NCBI RefSeq assembly: GCF_009870825.1
Contig: NZ_WTWY01000006.1
Coordinates: 62,001 to 126,000, forward strand
DNA length: 64,000 nucleotides
Direction of reading: 5' to 3'
Source: Paenibacillus sp. USDA918EY
Lineage (GTDB): Bacteria; Bacillota; Bacilli; Paenibacillales; Paenibacillaceae
The position numbers were made by a program, and so were the translations under genes. Positions 1 through 7,911 of this stretch are shown here, one piece after another (within the stretch, counting starts at the first letter, position 1; each line of letters begins with the position of its first letter). The notes below the pieces were generated by a model. The model was not told the DNA's origin, made no database searches, and saw only the letters and a list, made by a program, of their open reading frames with translations.

Positions 1-61
1 CAATGCCGGGAAAGCGCTTGGTTATTTGCTTCAACTCAACGACAGGGGTCGCTGCATCCAT
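1..61 (-). CDS. ABC transporter ATP-binding protein, N-terminal fragment (simple sugar/nucleoside type)
   Basis: Only the first 20 codons lie in the window. They read M-D-A-A-T-P-V-V-E-L-K-Q-I-T-K-R-F-P-G-I, the typical opening of an ABC ATPase, where E-x-x-x-I-T-K-R-F-P-G comes just before the first nucleotide-binding loop. The ATG is at 59-61 on the reverse strand, behind a GGGTGATC ribosome binding site. It follows the BMP lipoprotein gene on the same strand, as in the nucleoside importers of Firmicutes. Identity as a nucleoside ATPase is inferred from this neighbour. The gene is cut by the window edge. Confidence 0.75.
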   Translation of the reverse strand, partial: MDAATPVVELKQITKRFPGI

Positions 62-107
62 GAGATCACCCTTTATCATTATTTTGGCTTTAGCGAAAAA
101 CGTAAGA

Positions 108-134
108 CAAGGCTAGTTGTATCAACCAGCCTTG
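108..134 (-). other. Stem-loop between the lipoprotein and ATPase genes
   Basis: CAAGGCT and AGCCTTG pair over 7 bp. After one mismatch, GTTG pairs with CAAC around a 3-nt loop. No T tract follows, so it is probably not a terminator. It may protect the 3' end of the lipoprotein message and lower expression of the ATPase gene. Confidence 0.6.
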
Positions 135-182
135 CCGTTTAATAAACACACTTATATCTTAGATGATCAGGGCCTCGAAATC

Positions 183-1217
183 TTATTCTTCAGGAACCTT
201 GATTTCGCCGCTGATGATTTTTTGTTTGTAATCTTCAACGTCTTTCAGCACGTCGGCAGGAACGTTTTTGCTGGAAGTGTCGGCAAGGCCTACGCCGTTT
301 TCCTTCAAGCCAAGAACCTCGGAACCGCCTTTGAACTGGCCGTCGATAACTTCTTTCGTCACTTTGTCGACAGCTGTCGTCACGCCTTTAACCATCGACG
401 TCAGCGTTACGTCATCGCCGAATTCAAGGGATTGGTCCTTGTCGACGCCGATAACCCAAACTTTGCTGCCGCCTGCTTTGTTGCGGGAGATCGCTTCGTT
501 AAATACGCCAGTACCCGTAGCTCCGGCAGCGTGGAAAATGATGTCTACGCCGTCGTTGTACATCGTAGCCGCAGCCGCTTTACCTTGGTCAGGCTTGTCG
601 AATGCGCCGGTGTAGTTGATTTTGAGTTCAGCGTTAGGGTTAGCCGCTTTCACGCCCGCCTTGAAGCCTGCTTCAAAACGTTTGATAACCGGGATTTCGG
701 AGCCGCCCACGAAGCCGACTTTTCCGGTTTTCGTCATTTTGCCGGCGACAACGCCCACGAGGAATGCGCCTTCGTTCTCGGCAAATGTGATGGAACGAAC
801 GTTAGGAGAATCTACAGTAGCGTCGATGATTGCCAGATGAGCGTCAGGGTTTTGGTCCGCCACGGTTTTCATGTCGGCGCCAAGGTCGAAACCGATGCCC
901 CAAGTCAGATCGTATTTGCCTTTAACGTATTTATTCAAATTCGTAACATAGTCTTCTTTGGATTTACTTTGCAAGTATTGCGCAGTAATGCCTTTGTCCT
1001 TCTGCAAACCTTCCAGAGCTTCCCAAGCGGATTGGTTGAAAGATTTGTCGTTAACGCCGCCCACGTCGGTAACGAGGCCGACTTTGACGCCGGATTTTCC
1101 GCTGCCGGCAGAGTCGCCGCCGGATGCGCTTTTATCTTCGCTCTTTTTACCGCAACCCGCGAGTACGACCGAAAATGCCAGCAGCATAATCAGCGTCAGC
1201 TTGAACATTTTTTTCAT
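183..1217 (-). CDS. BMP-family substrate-binding lipoprotein (nucleoside/purine-type ABC import)
   Basis: A 344-residue extracytoplasmic binding protein of the BmpA/PnrA (Med) family, which binds purine nucleosides or related compounds for an ABC importer. The signal peptide ends in a lipobox L-A-G-C, giving a lipid-modified Cys22. A Ser/Gly/Lys-rich linker follows, then the family motifs V-G-G-V-N-D-K-S-F-N-Q and H-A-A-G-A-T-G-T-G-V-F. I chose the ATG at 1217 rather than the longer frame to 1295, because it starts the M-K-K signal peptide and has an AGGGGG site upstream. The ATPase gene follows after a 121-bp gap with a stem-loop. A cre-like site upstream (1417-1430) suggests carbon control. 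The exact ligand cannot be told from sequence. Confidence 0.9.
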   Translation of the reverse strand: MKKMFKLTLIMLLAFSVVLAGCGKKSEDKSASGGDSAGSGKSGVKVGLVTDVGGVNDKSFNQSAWEALEGLQKDKGITAQYLQSKSKEDYVTNLNKYVKGKYDLTWGIGFDLGADMKTVADQNPDAHLAIIDATVDSPNVRSITFAENEGAFLVGVVAGKMTKTGKVGFVGGSEIPVIKRFEAGFKAGVKAANPNAELKINYTGAFDKPDQGKAAAATMYNDGVDIIFHAAGATGTGVFNEAISRNKAGGSKVWVIGVDKDQSLEFGDDVTLTSMVKGVTTAVDKVTKEVIDGQFKGGSEVLGLKENGVGLADTSSKNVPADVLKDVEDYKQKIISGEIKVPEE

Positions 1218-1416
1218 TTCTATATGTCCCCCTAAAAAAATTTTGTCTTTCGTTTGCCCAGGCTCCTGCTCGCAATTTAATTTACCACCTATCAATTACA
1301 GAGACGAAGGCTTGAACAAACATTGGACAATTTACATTCAGATTATACATTCTCATATCGTCAAAATCCAGCAAATTTACGTCGGAATCCAAAACTTTTT
1401 TTGAACCAAACCAGTA

Positions 1417-1430
1417 AGAAAGCGCTTTAA
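1417..1430 (-). promoter_or_regulatory. Candidate cre (CcpA) site
   Basis: AGAAAGCGCTTTAA matches the catabolite-responsive consensus TGWAANCGNTNWCA except at the first and thirteenth bases, and has a symmetric AAAGCGCTTT core. It lies about 200 bp upstream of the BMP lipoprotein start. The rest of 1218-1593 holds a TATAAT-like -10 on the reverse strand at 1342-1347 without a good -35. I see no riboswitch there. Confidence 0.45.
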
Positions 1431-1593
1431 CATGTCCTCATATAACGCACTATGTCACATTTTATCTAAATTTTATGTAATGTTGAAGTCATAATCCTCC
1501 AATTCTCCTTGATTTAGCCCAAACCCGATCTAAACGACGTTATTTTCTCTTCCATAAGAATGAGCAAAATGAAAAGAAGCTCCATTTGAAGGT

Positions 1594-1620
1594 ACAAAAA
1601 AACCGCCTTTACGGCGGTTT
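1594..1620 (-). terminator. Rho-independent terminator of the infC-rpmI-rplT operon
   Basis: AACCGCC / GGCGGTT stem with a 5-nt loop, followed on the reverse strand by a run of T residues. It sits 30 bp beyond the rplT stop codon. The T runs on both sides mean it could also work in the other direction. Confidence 0.85.
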
Positions 1621-1649
1621 TTCCATTTTGTGTAAGTTACTGTCGATAA

Positions 1650-2009
1650 TTACGCGTTGATTTTTTCTTTCGCAACGGTTGCGATCGAGTTGAACGCATT
1701 GATGTCGTTTACGGCGAGGTCAGCCAGCATTTTGCGGTTGATGTCCACGCCAGCCAGTTTCAGACCGTGCATCAATTTGTTGTAGGACAAGCCGTTCATG
1801 CGGGCAGCCGCGTTGATCCGGACGATCCACAGTCTGCGCATGTTGCGTTTCGTGGCGCGACGGTCACGGTATGCATATACCAAAGACTTCATCACTTGTT
1901 CGTTAGCTGTTTTAAAAATGCGGTGCTTGGAACCGAAATAACCTTTTGCAAGTTTCAATACTTTTTTATGTCTACGACGAACAACGAATCCGCCTTTTAC
2001 TCTTGCCAT
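1650..2009 (-). CDS. rplT: 50S ribosomal protein L20
   Basis: 119 residues, the normal length of L20. The sequence has the typical basic N-terminus (M-A-R-V-K-G-G) and the later motif [15 protein letters not shown]20 binds 23S rRNA early in large-subunit assembly. In Firmicutes it also represses its own operon by binding the leader upstream of infC. It is the last gene of infC-rpmI-rplT, 31 bp after rpmI and followed by a terminator. Confidence 0.98.
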   Translation of the reverse strand: MARVKGGFVVRRRHKKVLKLAKGYFGSKHRIFKTANEQVMKSLVYAYRDRRATKRNMRRLWIVRINAAARMNGLSYNKLMHGLKLAGVDINRKMLADLAVNDINAFNSIATVAKEKINA

Positions 2010-2040
2010 AATAATAAACCTCCCAAAATTGTGTTGTTAA

Positions 2041-2241
2041 CTATTTCAAGTTAGCCAGGCCTTGCTTCAAACGTCTTACGTCCCCTGGAGCCATAACCGG
2101 GTTGCCGGCAAGCACGCGTTTAGCGCGTTTGGATTTGTGGGACAGCAAGTGGTTTTTGTAAGCTTTGTAACGGGTAACTTTACCGGAACCAGTTACTTTG
2201 AAGCGGCCTTTCAAGCTGCTGTGTGTTTTCATTTTAGGCAT
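2041..2241 (-). CDS. rpmI: 50S ribosomal protein L35
   Basis: 66 residues, beginning M-P-K-M-K-T-H-S-S and very basic throughout, as in all bacterial L35 proteins. It is the middle gene of the infC-rpmI-rplT unit. A GAGGAAG-type ribosome binding site precedes the ATG, and only 18 bp separate it from the infC stop codon, so it is surely co-transcribed. Confidence 0.98.
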   Translation of the reverse strand: MPKMKTHSSLKGRFKVTGSGKVTRYKAYKNHLLSHKSKRAKRVLAGNPVMAPGDVRRLKQGLANLK

Positions 2242-2259
2242 TGTACTTCCTCCTCAGGA

Positions 2260-2772
2260 CTATTGGGCTTTTGGAGCCAGAATCATGATCATACTGCGGC
2301 CTTCCAGCTTCGGCTGGCGTTCAACGCTGGAAATTTCGGCAACTTCCGTTTTGACGCGCTCGAGAATTTTCTGGCCGATGTTGGCGTGAGTGATCTCACG
2401 TCCGCGGAAACGGACGGAGCATTTCACTTTGTCGCCGTCTTTCAAAAACTTGACGACATTGCGAAGCTTGGTTTGGAAATCATGCTCCTCAATGTTAGCT
2501 CGGAACCATACTTCTTTGATATCAACGATTTTCTGATTCTTACGGGCTTCTTTTTCTTTCTTCTGCTGCTCATAGCGGAACTTGCCGTAATCCATGATGC
2601 GGCATACCGGTGGTTTCGCCTGAGGCGCCACATTCACCAAGTCAAGATTCAGGTCCATCGCCATTTGAAGTGCTTCCCGAATCGGTTTGATACCGATCTG
2701 TTCGCCTTCCGCTCCGACCAGACGAACCTCTTTCGCCCGAATTTCGTCATTAATCATATGTTCCTTACTGAT
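2260..2772 (-). CDS. infC: Translation initiation factor IF-3, probable ATC start
   Basis: IF-3 binds the 30S subunit and checks start codon and initiator tRNA. The protein aligns with Firmicute IF-3 from I-S-K-E-H-M-I-N-D-E-I onward and shows the conserved stretches P-P-V-C-R-I-M-D-Y-G-K and K-C-S-V-R-F-R-G-R-E. The only good ribosome binding site, TTTGGAGGTG, lies 7-8 bases before an ATC codon at 2772-2770. The first in-frame ATG (2757) is five codons further on, over 20 bases from that site. Rare AUU or AUC starts are known for infC and let IF-3 repress its own translation. I therefore annotate 170 residues from ATC; the start at 2757 is the alternative. It is the first gene of the operon. 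Confidence 0.95.
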   Translation of the reverse strand: MSKEHMINDEIRAKEVRLVGAEGEQIGIKPIREALQMAMDLNLDLVNVAPQAKPPVCRIMDYGKFRYEQQKKEKEARKNQKIVDIKEVWFRANIEEHDFQTKLRNVVKFLKDGDKVKCSVRFRGREITHANIGQKILERVKTEVAEISSVERQPKLEGRSMIMILAPKAQ

Positions 2773-2976
2773 AACCGTCCACCTCCAAATTCGAATGGTG
2801 ATGCTTTGCAAAAAAGCAAAATAAAAGGGATGCCGGTGTCAACGACCAGCATCCCTATGATCAATTCTTCATGAAATTTCGCATTCATAAATCATCGGAT
2901 CATGACCCGCCAACCTTCGTCGGTCAGGTGAGAAGCTGGTGCCTCTGCTTGAAAATCCATTAGGTTTTCATGTACT
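2773..2976 (-). promoter_or_regulatory. L20-type autoregulatory leader of infC-rpmI-rplT
   Basis: About 200 bases of untranslated leader precede infC. It contains a GGGATGC / GCATCCC stem (2827-2855) followed on the reverse strand by TTTTATTTTG and a second T stretch, which is an intrinsic terminator placed before the coding region. Firmicute infC operons carry an L20 leader of this layout: excess L20 favours the terminator fold. Its assignment to that family rests on position and layout, not on a covariance search. Confidence 0.7.
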
Positions 2977-2981
2977 TGAGT

Positions 2982-3011
2982 AATGTACCACAAGGGACAA
3001 GCCTTTGTCAA
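2982..3011 (-). promoter_or_regulatory. Promoter of the infC operon
   Basis: On the reverse strand a perfect TTGACA (-35, 3006-3011) is followed after 18 bp by TACATT (-10, 2982-2987). The predicted start of transcription lies just before the leader. Confidence 0.65.
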
Positions 3012-3027
3012 CATGGAATCGCAAACT

Positions 3028-4266
3028 TTACCCCTGCTTGCTCTGCACTTCTTCGAGGCGGACCACCCGGGTATGCTCGGTATGGCTCCACTGCTTGTTG
3101 TTTTGCGTGAAGAACGCCCAGAACGTGATCGGGTACCACGAAATCAGGTAAATCGGGAAAAGAATCAAATACAGGTATACCTTTTTGTAATTAACCTTTT
3201 CCAGAATCATCGCCGCCAGGAATGTAAACACGTTCGCCGCGATGGCCGTGAAGCTCAGCCATACCGGAAGGTATCCGTACAGGTTCGCGATATGCGGACC
3301 GTTGAAAAACGTGCTGTCCACCCACATGATGGCCGTCATCAGGAAAGTCAGGAGAACGATGTATACGTTGGCCCCGTACAAAGCCAAGTCCAGCTTCACG
3401 AGACTGCGTTCCTTGATGCTCTGCCACAGCAGAGGGAAGAAATAACGGCGTGCCACGGTAAAGTGGCCCTGCATCCAGCGCAGACGCTGCCGAGCCGAAG
3501 CTTTGAACGTCAGCGGTTTTTCGTCGAACACTTTGGCGTCGTAGTTGAACTTCGGATATACGCCGCGTTTGACGCTGCGCATCGTAAACTCGAGGTCTTC
3601 GACCAAACTTGTCGCGCCCCAGCCCATTTCCTTGAGCAGGTTCGTTTCGAAGCACATCCCCGTCCCGCCAAGGAAGTTCGCCATGTTCATGTTATGGCGC
3701 GAGAGCTGCCACAAGCGGTTGATGTACCAGTACGAAATGCCGTAAGCGGCCGTGATCCAGGAATCCTCCGGATTTTTGGTGTCGATGTAACCTTGGATGA
3801 CGCGGGCGCCGGAGCACAGGTCGTCGTTCATCTCCTTCAGGAAATTCGTGTCCGCCAGATTGTCGGCGTCGAACATGACGACCGCATCGTATTGGCGGGG
3901 CATCGCCCACAGCTCTTTAAGCATCCATTCGATCGCGTAACCTTTGCCGCGAAGATTGTTGTTCGTTCGGACGCAGGCGCTCATACCATGCTCCCGCACG
4001 ATCTTCGCCGTATTATCCGTACAGTTGTCGCAAATGACAAAAACGTCGTACAGCTCCTTCGGATAGTCCAGCTGCTTCAGGTTCTCCATCAGCGCTCCTA
4101 CGACCTGTTCCTCATTGTGGGCGGCCACGAGTACCGCAAAGGATTTTGTTGCCGGGAAATGCTGCTTTCTCTTTTTCCTGTACAGACCCAAAATCGAGAA
4201 CACGAACTGGTATACACCGATCGCGGCAAGCAGAACCTGCAGCGCGATAAATATGGTGTCTATCAT
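3028..4266 (-). CDS. Membrane glycosyltransferase family 2, processive type
   Basis: 412 residues. One N-terminal membrane segment (about 5-27) is followed by a cytoplasmic GT2 domain with the full set of synthase residues: D-A-D at 133-135, V-E-D-L-E at 222-226 and Q-R-L-R-W at 260-264. At least three C-terminal membrane spans follow (about 298-388). The Q-x-x-R-W motif is typical of enzymes that build and export polysaccharide, such as hyaluronan, cellulose or poly-N-acetylglucosamine synthases. There is no PilZ domain. I chose the ATG at 4266 because AAGGGGG precedes it and the membrane segment begins there; the frame stays open to 4323. The gene stands alone. The polymer made is not predictable from sequence. 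Confidence 0.88.
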   Translation of the reverse strand: MIDTIFIALQVLLAAIGVYQFVFSILGLYRKKRKQHFPATKSFAVLVAAHNEEQVVGALMENLKQLDYPKELYDVFVICDNCTDNTAKIVREHGMSACVRTNNNLRGKGYAIEWMLKELWAMPRQYDAVVMFDADNLADTNFLKEMNDDLCSGARVIQGYIDTKNPEDSWITAAYGISYWYINRLWQLSRHNMNMANFLGGTGMCFETNLLKEMGWGATSLVEDLEFTMRSVKRGVYPKFNYDAKVFDEKPLTFKASARQRLRWMQGHFTVARRYFFPLLWQSIKERSLVKLDLALYGANVYIVLLTFLMTAIMWVDSTFFNGPHIANLYGYLPVWLSFTAIAANVFTFLAAMILEKVNYKKVYLYLILFPIYLISWYPITFWAFFTQNNKQWSHTEHTRVVRLEEVQSKQG

Positions 4267-4986
4267 GGTTCTCAGAACCCCCTTTTTCGAAGTGATAAGA
4301 AGTAAACCCTTGGACAATCGCATGTCTCGTTCCCTCTAAAAGAAACCGCGGAATTGCGGCCCTTTTTTAGCGAACTTTCTTTTTCTTACCCCTTATCATT
4401 TTTCTCTCTGTAGATTATGGTTCGTTTTTTGTTTATGACCCTAACACCTTTTTTACTTCGACCTTTTCAGCTTTTTGTTTTCAGCTTGAAACAACATATC
4501 GATTTTCCACGGTTTTCAGCTTTTTGTCAAAAGCGCAATAACTCCCCCTGTTCCTGAAAAGCGGAAGAGAAGCGTTATTCAGGCCGCCTGACGCACTCAA
4601 AGCTTATTTTCATGACCGTTAGTTCTTATTTTCATCTGTTTACCGCTTTTTTATTTCGCGATCCCCTCCTTTTTTTAATCATCCATTCCAATGATAACCT
4701 TATTCCATATTTATAAACGAGATTCATGCGCGAAAAGTTTGCGGTCCGGCTTTATTTTCCAAAGCGCCTTTTAACACACTTTCTGTTCATTTAAACGAAT
4801 TGTTACTTTTTGAATCATTGTAAAGGTTCTGTAAAGTGAAGTCAAAACTTCGCCTTTCGGCCCGGAGGCAGGACTTTCGCCTTGAAAAAGACACAAATAA
4901 AAAATATGATTAACTTAAAGTGGAAAACATCCCGGTCCGCCGCGGATACAAAAACAGCCTGACCAGGCGTTAAACGGGGGAATGGA
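4267..4986. other. AT-rich intergenic region between divergent genes
   Basis: This 720-bp stretch separates the GT2 gene from the PAP2 gene. It is rich in T and A tracts, and CAGCTTTTTG occurs twice near 4468-4525. A small CCGC/GCGG stem with a T run lies at 4345-4368. A GC-rich patch at 4846-4884 can fold locally but matches no riboswitch I know. The only clear promoter is at 4882-4910. I see no convincing coding frame. Confidence 0.6.
4882..4910 (+). promoter_or_regulatory. Promoter of the PAP2-glycosyltransferase operon
   Basis: TTGAAA (4882-4887) and TATGAT (4905-4910) are spaced by exactly 17 bp. Each hexamer matches the SigA consensus at five of six positions. It lies about 75 bp upstream of the PAP2 start codon. 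Confidence 0.65.
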
Positions 4987-5514
4987 ATGAGACGTTTGTT
5001 CATGAGATGCGCATTATTCGACAAAAGGTTGTTTCAATATATCAATGGACGTCTTCACAACCGTTTTCTCGACTTTTGGCTATACTATTTGACACATCTG
5101 GGCGGAGCCACCTTCGCGATTTCCTCCAGCGTGCTGATCTGGTTTCTCGGGTCGCCCTCCTGGAGCAAGTCCGGCGCGCAGGCCGCCGTTTCCCTGGCCA
5201 TCAGCCATATTCCGGTCGCGGCCGCCAAGAAGCTGTACCCCAGACTGCGGCCCCATCTGGCGCTGCCGGGAACGCGGACCTTCCGCAATCCGCTCAAGGA
5301 TCATTCCTTTCCTTCCGGGCATACGACGGCTGCTTTTTCCGTGGCGATTCCTCTTATATTGGGACATGCAGAATGGGTATATTTGCTTCTGCCGCTAAGC
5401 CTTCTGGTAGGATTGTCCCGGATTTACATCGGCCTTCACTATCCTTCGGACGTTCTGGCGGGTGCGGTCATCGGCTCGTCCGTGGCCTTTGCGACGGTTG
5501 CATTGTGGCCTTAA
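4987..5514 (+). CDS. PAP2-family membrane phosphatase
   Basis: 175 residues with the three phosphatase signatures in order: K-x-x-x-x-x-x-R-P at about 82-89, P-S-G-H at 109-112 and S-R-x-x-x-x-x-H-x-x-x-D at 144-155. Membrane spans surround them, so the active site faces outward. Members of this size remove phosphate from lipid phosphates such as undecaprenyl pyrophosphate or phosphatidate. The start is at 4987 behind GGGGGAATGG; an internal Met at 5002 is possible. The glycolipid glycosyltransferase gene follows after 52 bp, so a role in lipid carrier or diacylglycerol supply is plausible. The substrate is not proven by sequence. Confidence 0.88.
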   Translation: MRRLFMRCALFDKRLFQYINGRLHNRFLDFWLYYLTHLGGATFAISSSVLIWFLGSPSWSKSGAQAAVSLAISHIPVAAAKKLYPRLRPHLALPGTRTFRNPLKDHSFPSGHTTAAFSVAIPLILGHAEWVYLLLPLSLLVGLSRIYIGLHYPSDVLAGAVIGSSVAFATVALWP

Positions 5515-5566
5515 AGCCGATAAGGTGGATATAAGGAAAAACAAAGCAGGAACAGGTGAATTGAGA

Positions 5567-6703
5567 GTGAGCAAAAAAAGAGTATTGTTATTATCTGAAG
5601 GCTTCGGTGCTGGACATACTCGAGCTGCGTACGCACTCTCAAGCAGTCTACGCAAACTCTCACCGAATGTTCAGACGAAAGTCCTTGAACTTGGAAGCTT
5701 TTTGAACCCAAAGGTCGCGCCCTTGATCATCACCGCATACAAAAAAACCGTGCTTACGCAGCCCAAGCTGGTCGGCATGATGTACCGCCATCAATATAAC
5801 AAGTCATTGAACCGTTTTACGACGCTTGCGCTGCACCGCATTTTTTATACGCATACGAAAAACGTCGTTCATCAGCTGCGCCCGGATATCGTCGTATGCA
5901 CGCATCCGATCCCGAGCGCCGTTATATCGCGGCTGAAACGGCTCGGAGAGCAAATTTTGCTGTGTACGGTCATCACGGACTATGACGCCCACGGAACGTG
6001 GATCAGCCCCCAGGTCGACCGCTACCTGGTCTCCACCCAAGAGGTGCGGGCGAAAATGATCCACCAAGGCGTACCGCCGTCCCGAATCAAAGTGACCGGC
6101 ATTCCCGTTCACCCGAACTTCTGGGAGCATCCCGGAAAGGACGAAATCCGCGAGAAGTTCAAGCTGAAGGATATGCCGACGGTCATGGTCATGGGCGGCG
6201 GCTGGGGCATCATGAACGACGAGGTTATCAACGACTTTTTGATCCGCTGGAAGGATCAGGTCCAGATTCTGTTCTGCCTCGGCAACAACGAAAAAGAACG
6301 GAAAAAGCTCGAACAGGATCCGAGATACAACCATCCCAACATCCATCTGATCGGGTTTACGCTCGAAGTCGACAAGCTGATGGAGGTGTCGGATCTGCTC
6401 GTCACGAAACCGGGCGGGATGACCTGCTCGGAAGGCTTGGCGAAAGGCATCCCCATGCTGTTCCACCATCCCCTTCCCGGGCAGGAGGAAGAAAACTGCC
6501 ATTATTTCACTGCACAGGGGCTTGGCGAGCCGATCGCGTCGCTGGATACGATCGTCAAATGGATGGACAGACTCGTAGGCGACCTGGCCGGAATCCGGCA
6601 GCGGCGGGAAGAGCAGCTGACAAGCATCGCCAGGTACCGCCCGATGGAAAGCGCGCATAGCATCATCGAGATGCTGGAATCGAAAACGGTGCCCTCTTCT
6701 TGA
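5567..6703 (+). CDS. UDP-glucose/galactose diacylglycerol glycosyltransferase-like protein (UgtP/MGDG synthase family)
   Basis: 378 residues of the GT-B fold. The N-terminal half carries G-F-G-A-G-H-T-R-A-A (the MGDG-synthase glycine-histidine motif). The C-terminal half carries V-M-G-G-G-W-G and the sugar-nucleotide signature K-P-G-G-M-T-C-S-E. Such enzymes add sugar from UDP-sugar to diacylglycerol, giving membrane glycolipids and, in many Firmicutes, the lipoteichoic acid anchor. I chose the GTG at 5567 because AGGTGA lies 7 bases upstream. A TTG at 5561 is the alternative, and the frame is open to 5462 inside the upstream gene. It is second in an operon with the PAP2 phosphatase and ends at a terminator. 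Confidence 0.87.
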   Translation: MSKKRVLLLSEGFGAGHTRAAYALSSSLRKLSPNVQTKVLELGSFLNPKVAPLIITAYKKTVLTQPKLVGMMYRHQYNKSLNRFTTLALHRIFYTHTKNVVHQLRPDIVVCTHPIPSAVISRLKRLGEQILLCTVITDYDAHGTWISPQVDRYLVSTQEVRAKMIHQGVPPSRIKVTGIPVHPNFWEHPGKDEIREKFKLKDMPTVMVMGGGWGIMNDEVINDFLIRWKDQVQILFCLGNNEKERKKLEQDPRYNHPNIHLIGFTLEVDKLMEVSDLLVTKPGGMTCSEGLAKGIPMLFHHPLPGQEEENCHYFTAQGLGEPIASLDTIVKWMDRLVGDLAGIRQRREEQLTSIARYRPMESAHSIIEMLESKTVPSS

Positions 6704-6727
6704 AGAGAGGCATCGTTTTTTTTTGCG
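6692..6727 (+). terminator. Terminator of the PAP2-glycosyltransferase operon
   Basis: CCTCT / AGAGG stem-loop overlapping the end of the glycosyltransferase gene, followed by GCATCG and nine T residues. Confidence 0.75.
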
Positions 6728-6731
6728 TATA

Positions 6732-6845
6732 AGAAACCATCTATCGAACGTACTATCGCAGAAGACAGTTCGCGCTAAGCCGAAATTTTTCTTGGGATAT
6801 AAGGAAGCCATCGCTTCGATACTTATACTAAGTCTTATATCTTAA
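6732..6845. repeat. Dispersed intergenic repeat, copy 1
   Basis: About 110 bp, closely similar to 40744-40850. Shared blocks include CAGAAGACAG, GAAATTTTTCTTG and GCCATCGCTTCGA. The right half holds nested inverted repeats: ATATAAG (near 6797) pairs with CTTATAT (near 6834), and inside them GAAGC pairs with GCTTC around CATC. It lies between convergent genes. The nature of the element is unknown. Read on the reverse strand, copy 1 gives a short open frame that begins M-A-S-L-Y-P-K-K, which I regard as spurious. Confidence 0.75.
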
Positions 6846-6863
6846 AAAACCCCGAAAAACGGG
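6844..6863 (-). terminator. Terminator downstream of trmB
   Basis: On the reverse strand CCCG, a 5-nt T loop and CGGG are followed by GTTTTTT. It lies about 100 bp after the trmB stop codon. A weaker GCCG/CGGC stem lies closer, near 6933-6950. Confidence 0.6.
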
Positions 6864-6964
6864 ATATTTAGCCTGAGGGCCAATCGCTCCGCTTTGCAGG
6901 GTTTACCCGCTCCGTATTCCTTTATTAAAAGCCGCATGAAACGGCAGCGACCGCAAAAACGTCG

Positions 6965-7705
6965 TTATTGCTGTGGCTCCTGAGGCTTGTCCTGCATGCG
7001 GTAAGCGTCCAGCCGGTGTTCCTGGTACCGCTTCAGGGCGTCTTCCCCGACGATCGCCTCGCAGCGGTGGATGTTGATGCCTTGACCGTGGAATTTCGTT
7101 TCGTATTCGGTCATTACATGCTGCTCATTGGGGCCTTCCCGGTGTAGGTTCAGCGAGATGTTCGTCATTTGCAGGCCGAAATCGGCAAACGCATTCAACG
7201 AAAATTCAAACAGCGTCTGGGAGTCGGTCTTCAGATGAATCTCCCCGTTGCGGTTCAGCAGGCGCCGGTATTTCTCCAAAAACCGCGGATGCGTCAAACG
7301 CCGGCGGGCATGTCTGGCTTTCGGCCAAGGATCGCTGAAATTCAAAAAAATCCGCTCGATTTCGCCTTCGGCGAACACATCCTCCAAAAATTCAACATTC
7401 GCCAGCGCGAGCCGCAAATTCGGAGGCGTTTCGACATCGCGTTCGGACCAGGCCAAACGGGCTTTTTCGCTCGCCCGGCGAATCAATTCATCGTACATGT
7501 CGATTCCTATAAAATTAATGTCCGGATAACGGAAGCTCATCTGGCTGATGAATTGCCCTTTTCCCATGCCGAGCTCCACGTAAATGGGACGATCGTTGCC
7601 AAATAATGCGTGCCATTTTCCTTTATGGGACCGGGGATCGAGAATCACGAAGCCTGCCTGCGCCTCCAAATTCTCCCGGATTCCTTTTCTGCCGCGTAAA
7701 CGCAT
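6965..7705 (-). CDS. trmB: tRNA (guanine-N7)-methyltransferase
   Basis: 246 residues. TrmB makes m7G46 in tRNA with S-adenosylmethionine. The Rossmann motif V-E-L-G-M-G-K-G-Q-F lies near residue 45, followed by F-I-G-I-D-M-Y and the family signature N-F-S-D-P-W-P-K-A-R-H-A-R-R-R-L. The C-terminal T-E-Y-E-T-K-F-H-G-Q-G-I-N-I-H-R motif is also present. Length is slightly above the usual 210-220 because of a Q/P/E-rich tail. The ATG at 7705 follows GGAGGTATGAA. It appears to be transcribed alone. Confidence 0.96.
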   Translation of the reverse strand: MRLRGRKGIRENLEAQAGFVILDPRSHKGKWHALFGNDRPIYVELGMGKGQFISQMSFRYPDINFIGIDMYDELIRRASEKARLAWSERDVETPPNLRLALANVEFLEDVFAEGEIERIFLNFSDPWPKARHARRRLTHPRFLEKYRRLLNRNGEIHLKTDSQTLFEFSLNAFADFGLQMTNISLNLHREGPNEQHVMTEYETKFHGQGINIHRCEAIVGEDALKRYQEHRLDAYRMQDKPQEPQQ

Positions 7706-7822
7706 TTCATACCTCCACTTTCATGACTTTGATATCCGCGCAGGTATTCGCGGACAGCTTACTTGCAATATTGTGCCGAAGATACAGTCAAATGTAAAGA
7801 GCATCCCCGGAAAAAAGAAAAA

Positions 7823-7855
7823 GAACCCTGGCCTCCCGGCACGAAAGCCGGGGGG
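7823..7855 (-). terminator. Possible terminator of the 62-residue gene
   Basis: CCCGGC and GCCGGG pair around a 6-nt loop (7835-7852), with further pairing of flanking G and C residues. On the reverse strand a T-rich stretch follows after about 13 bases, which is farther than usual. Confidence 0.45.
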
Positions 7856-7911
7856 CGCAGAATTCCTTTTCCAAATCTATTTGGAATTGGGGTCCAACGA
7901 ATTCTTTGTTG

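Noticed and set aside
117..1235. A 372-codon open frame opposite the BMP lipoprotein gene
   Set aside because: The composition is that of a reverse-strand shadow. The lipoprotein frame has a signal peptide, lipobox and ribosome binding site.
4846..4884. GC-rich, foldable patch upstream of the PAP2 gene considered as a c-di-GMP riboswitch
   Set aside because: It lacks the conserved core of that riboswitch class and lies upstream of the best promoter, so it would not be in the transcript.
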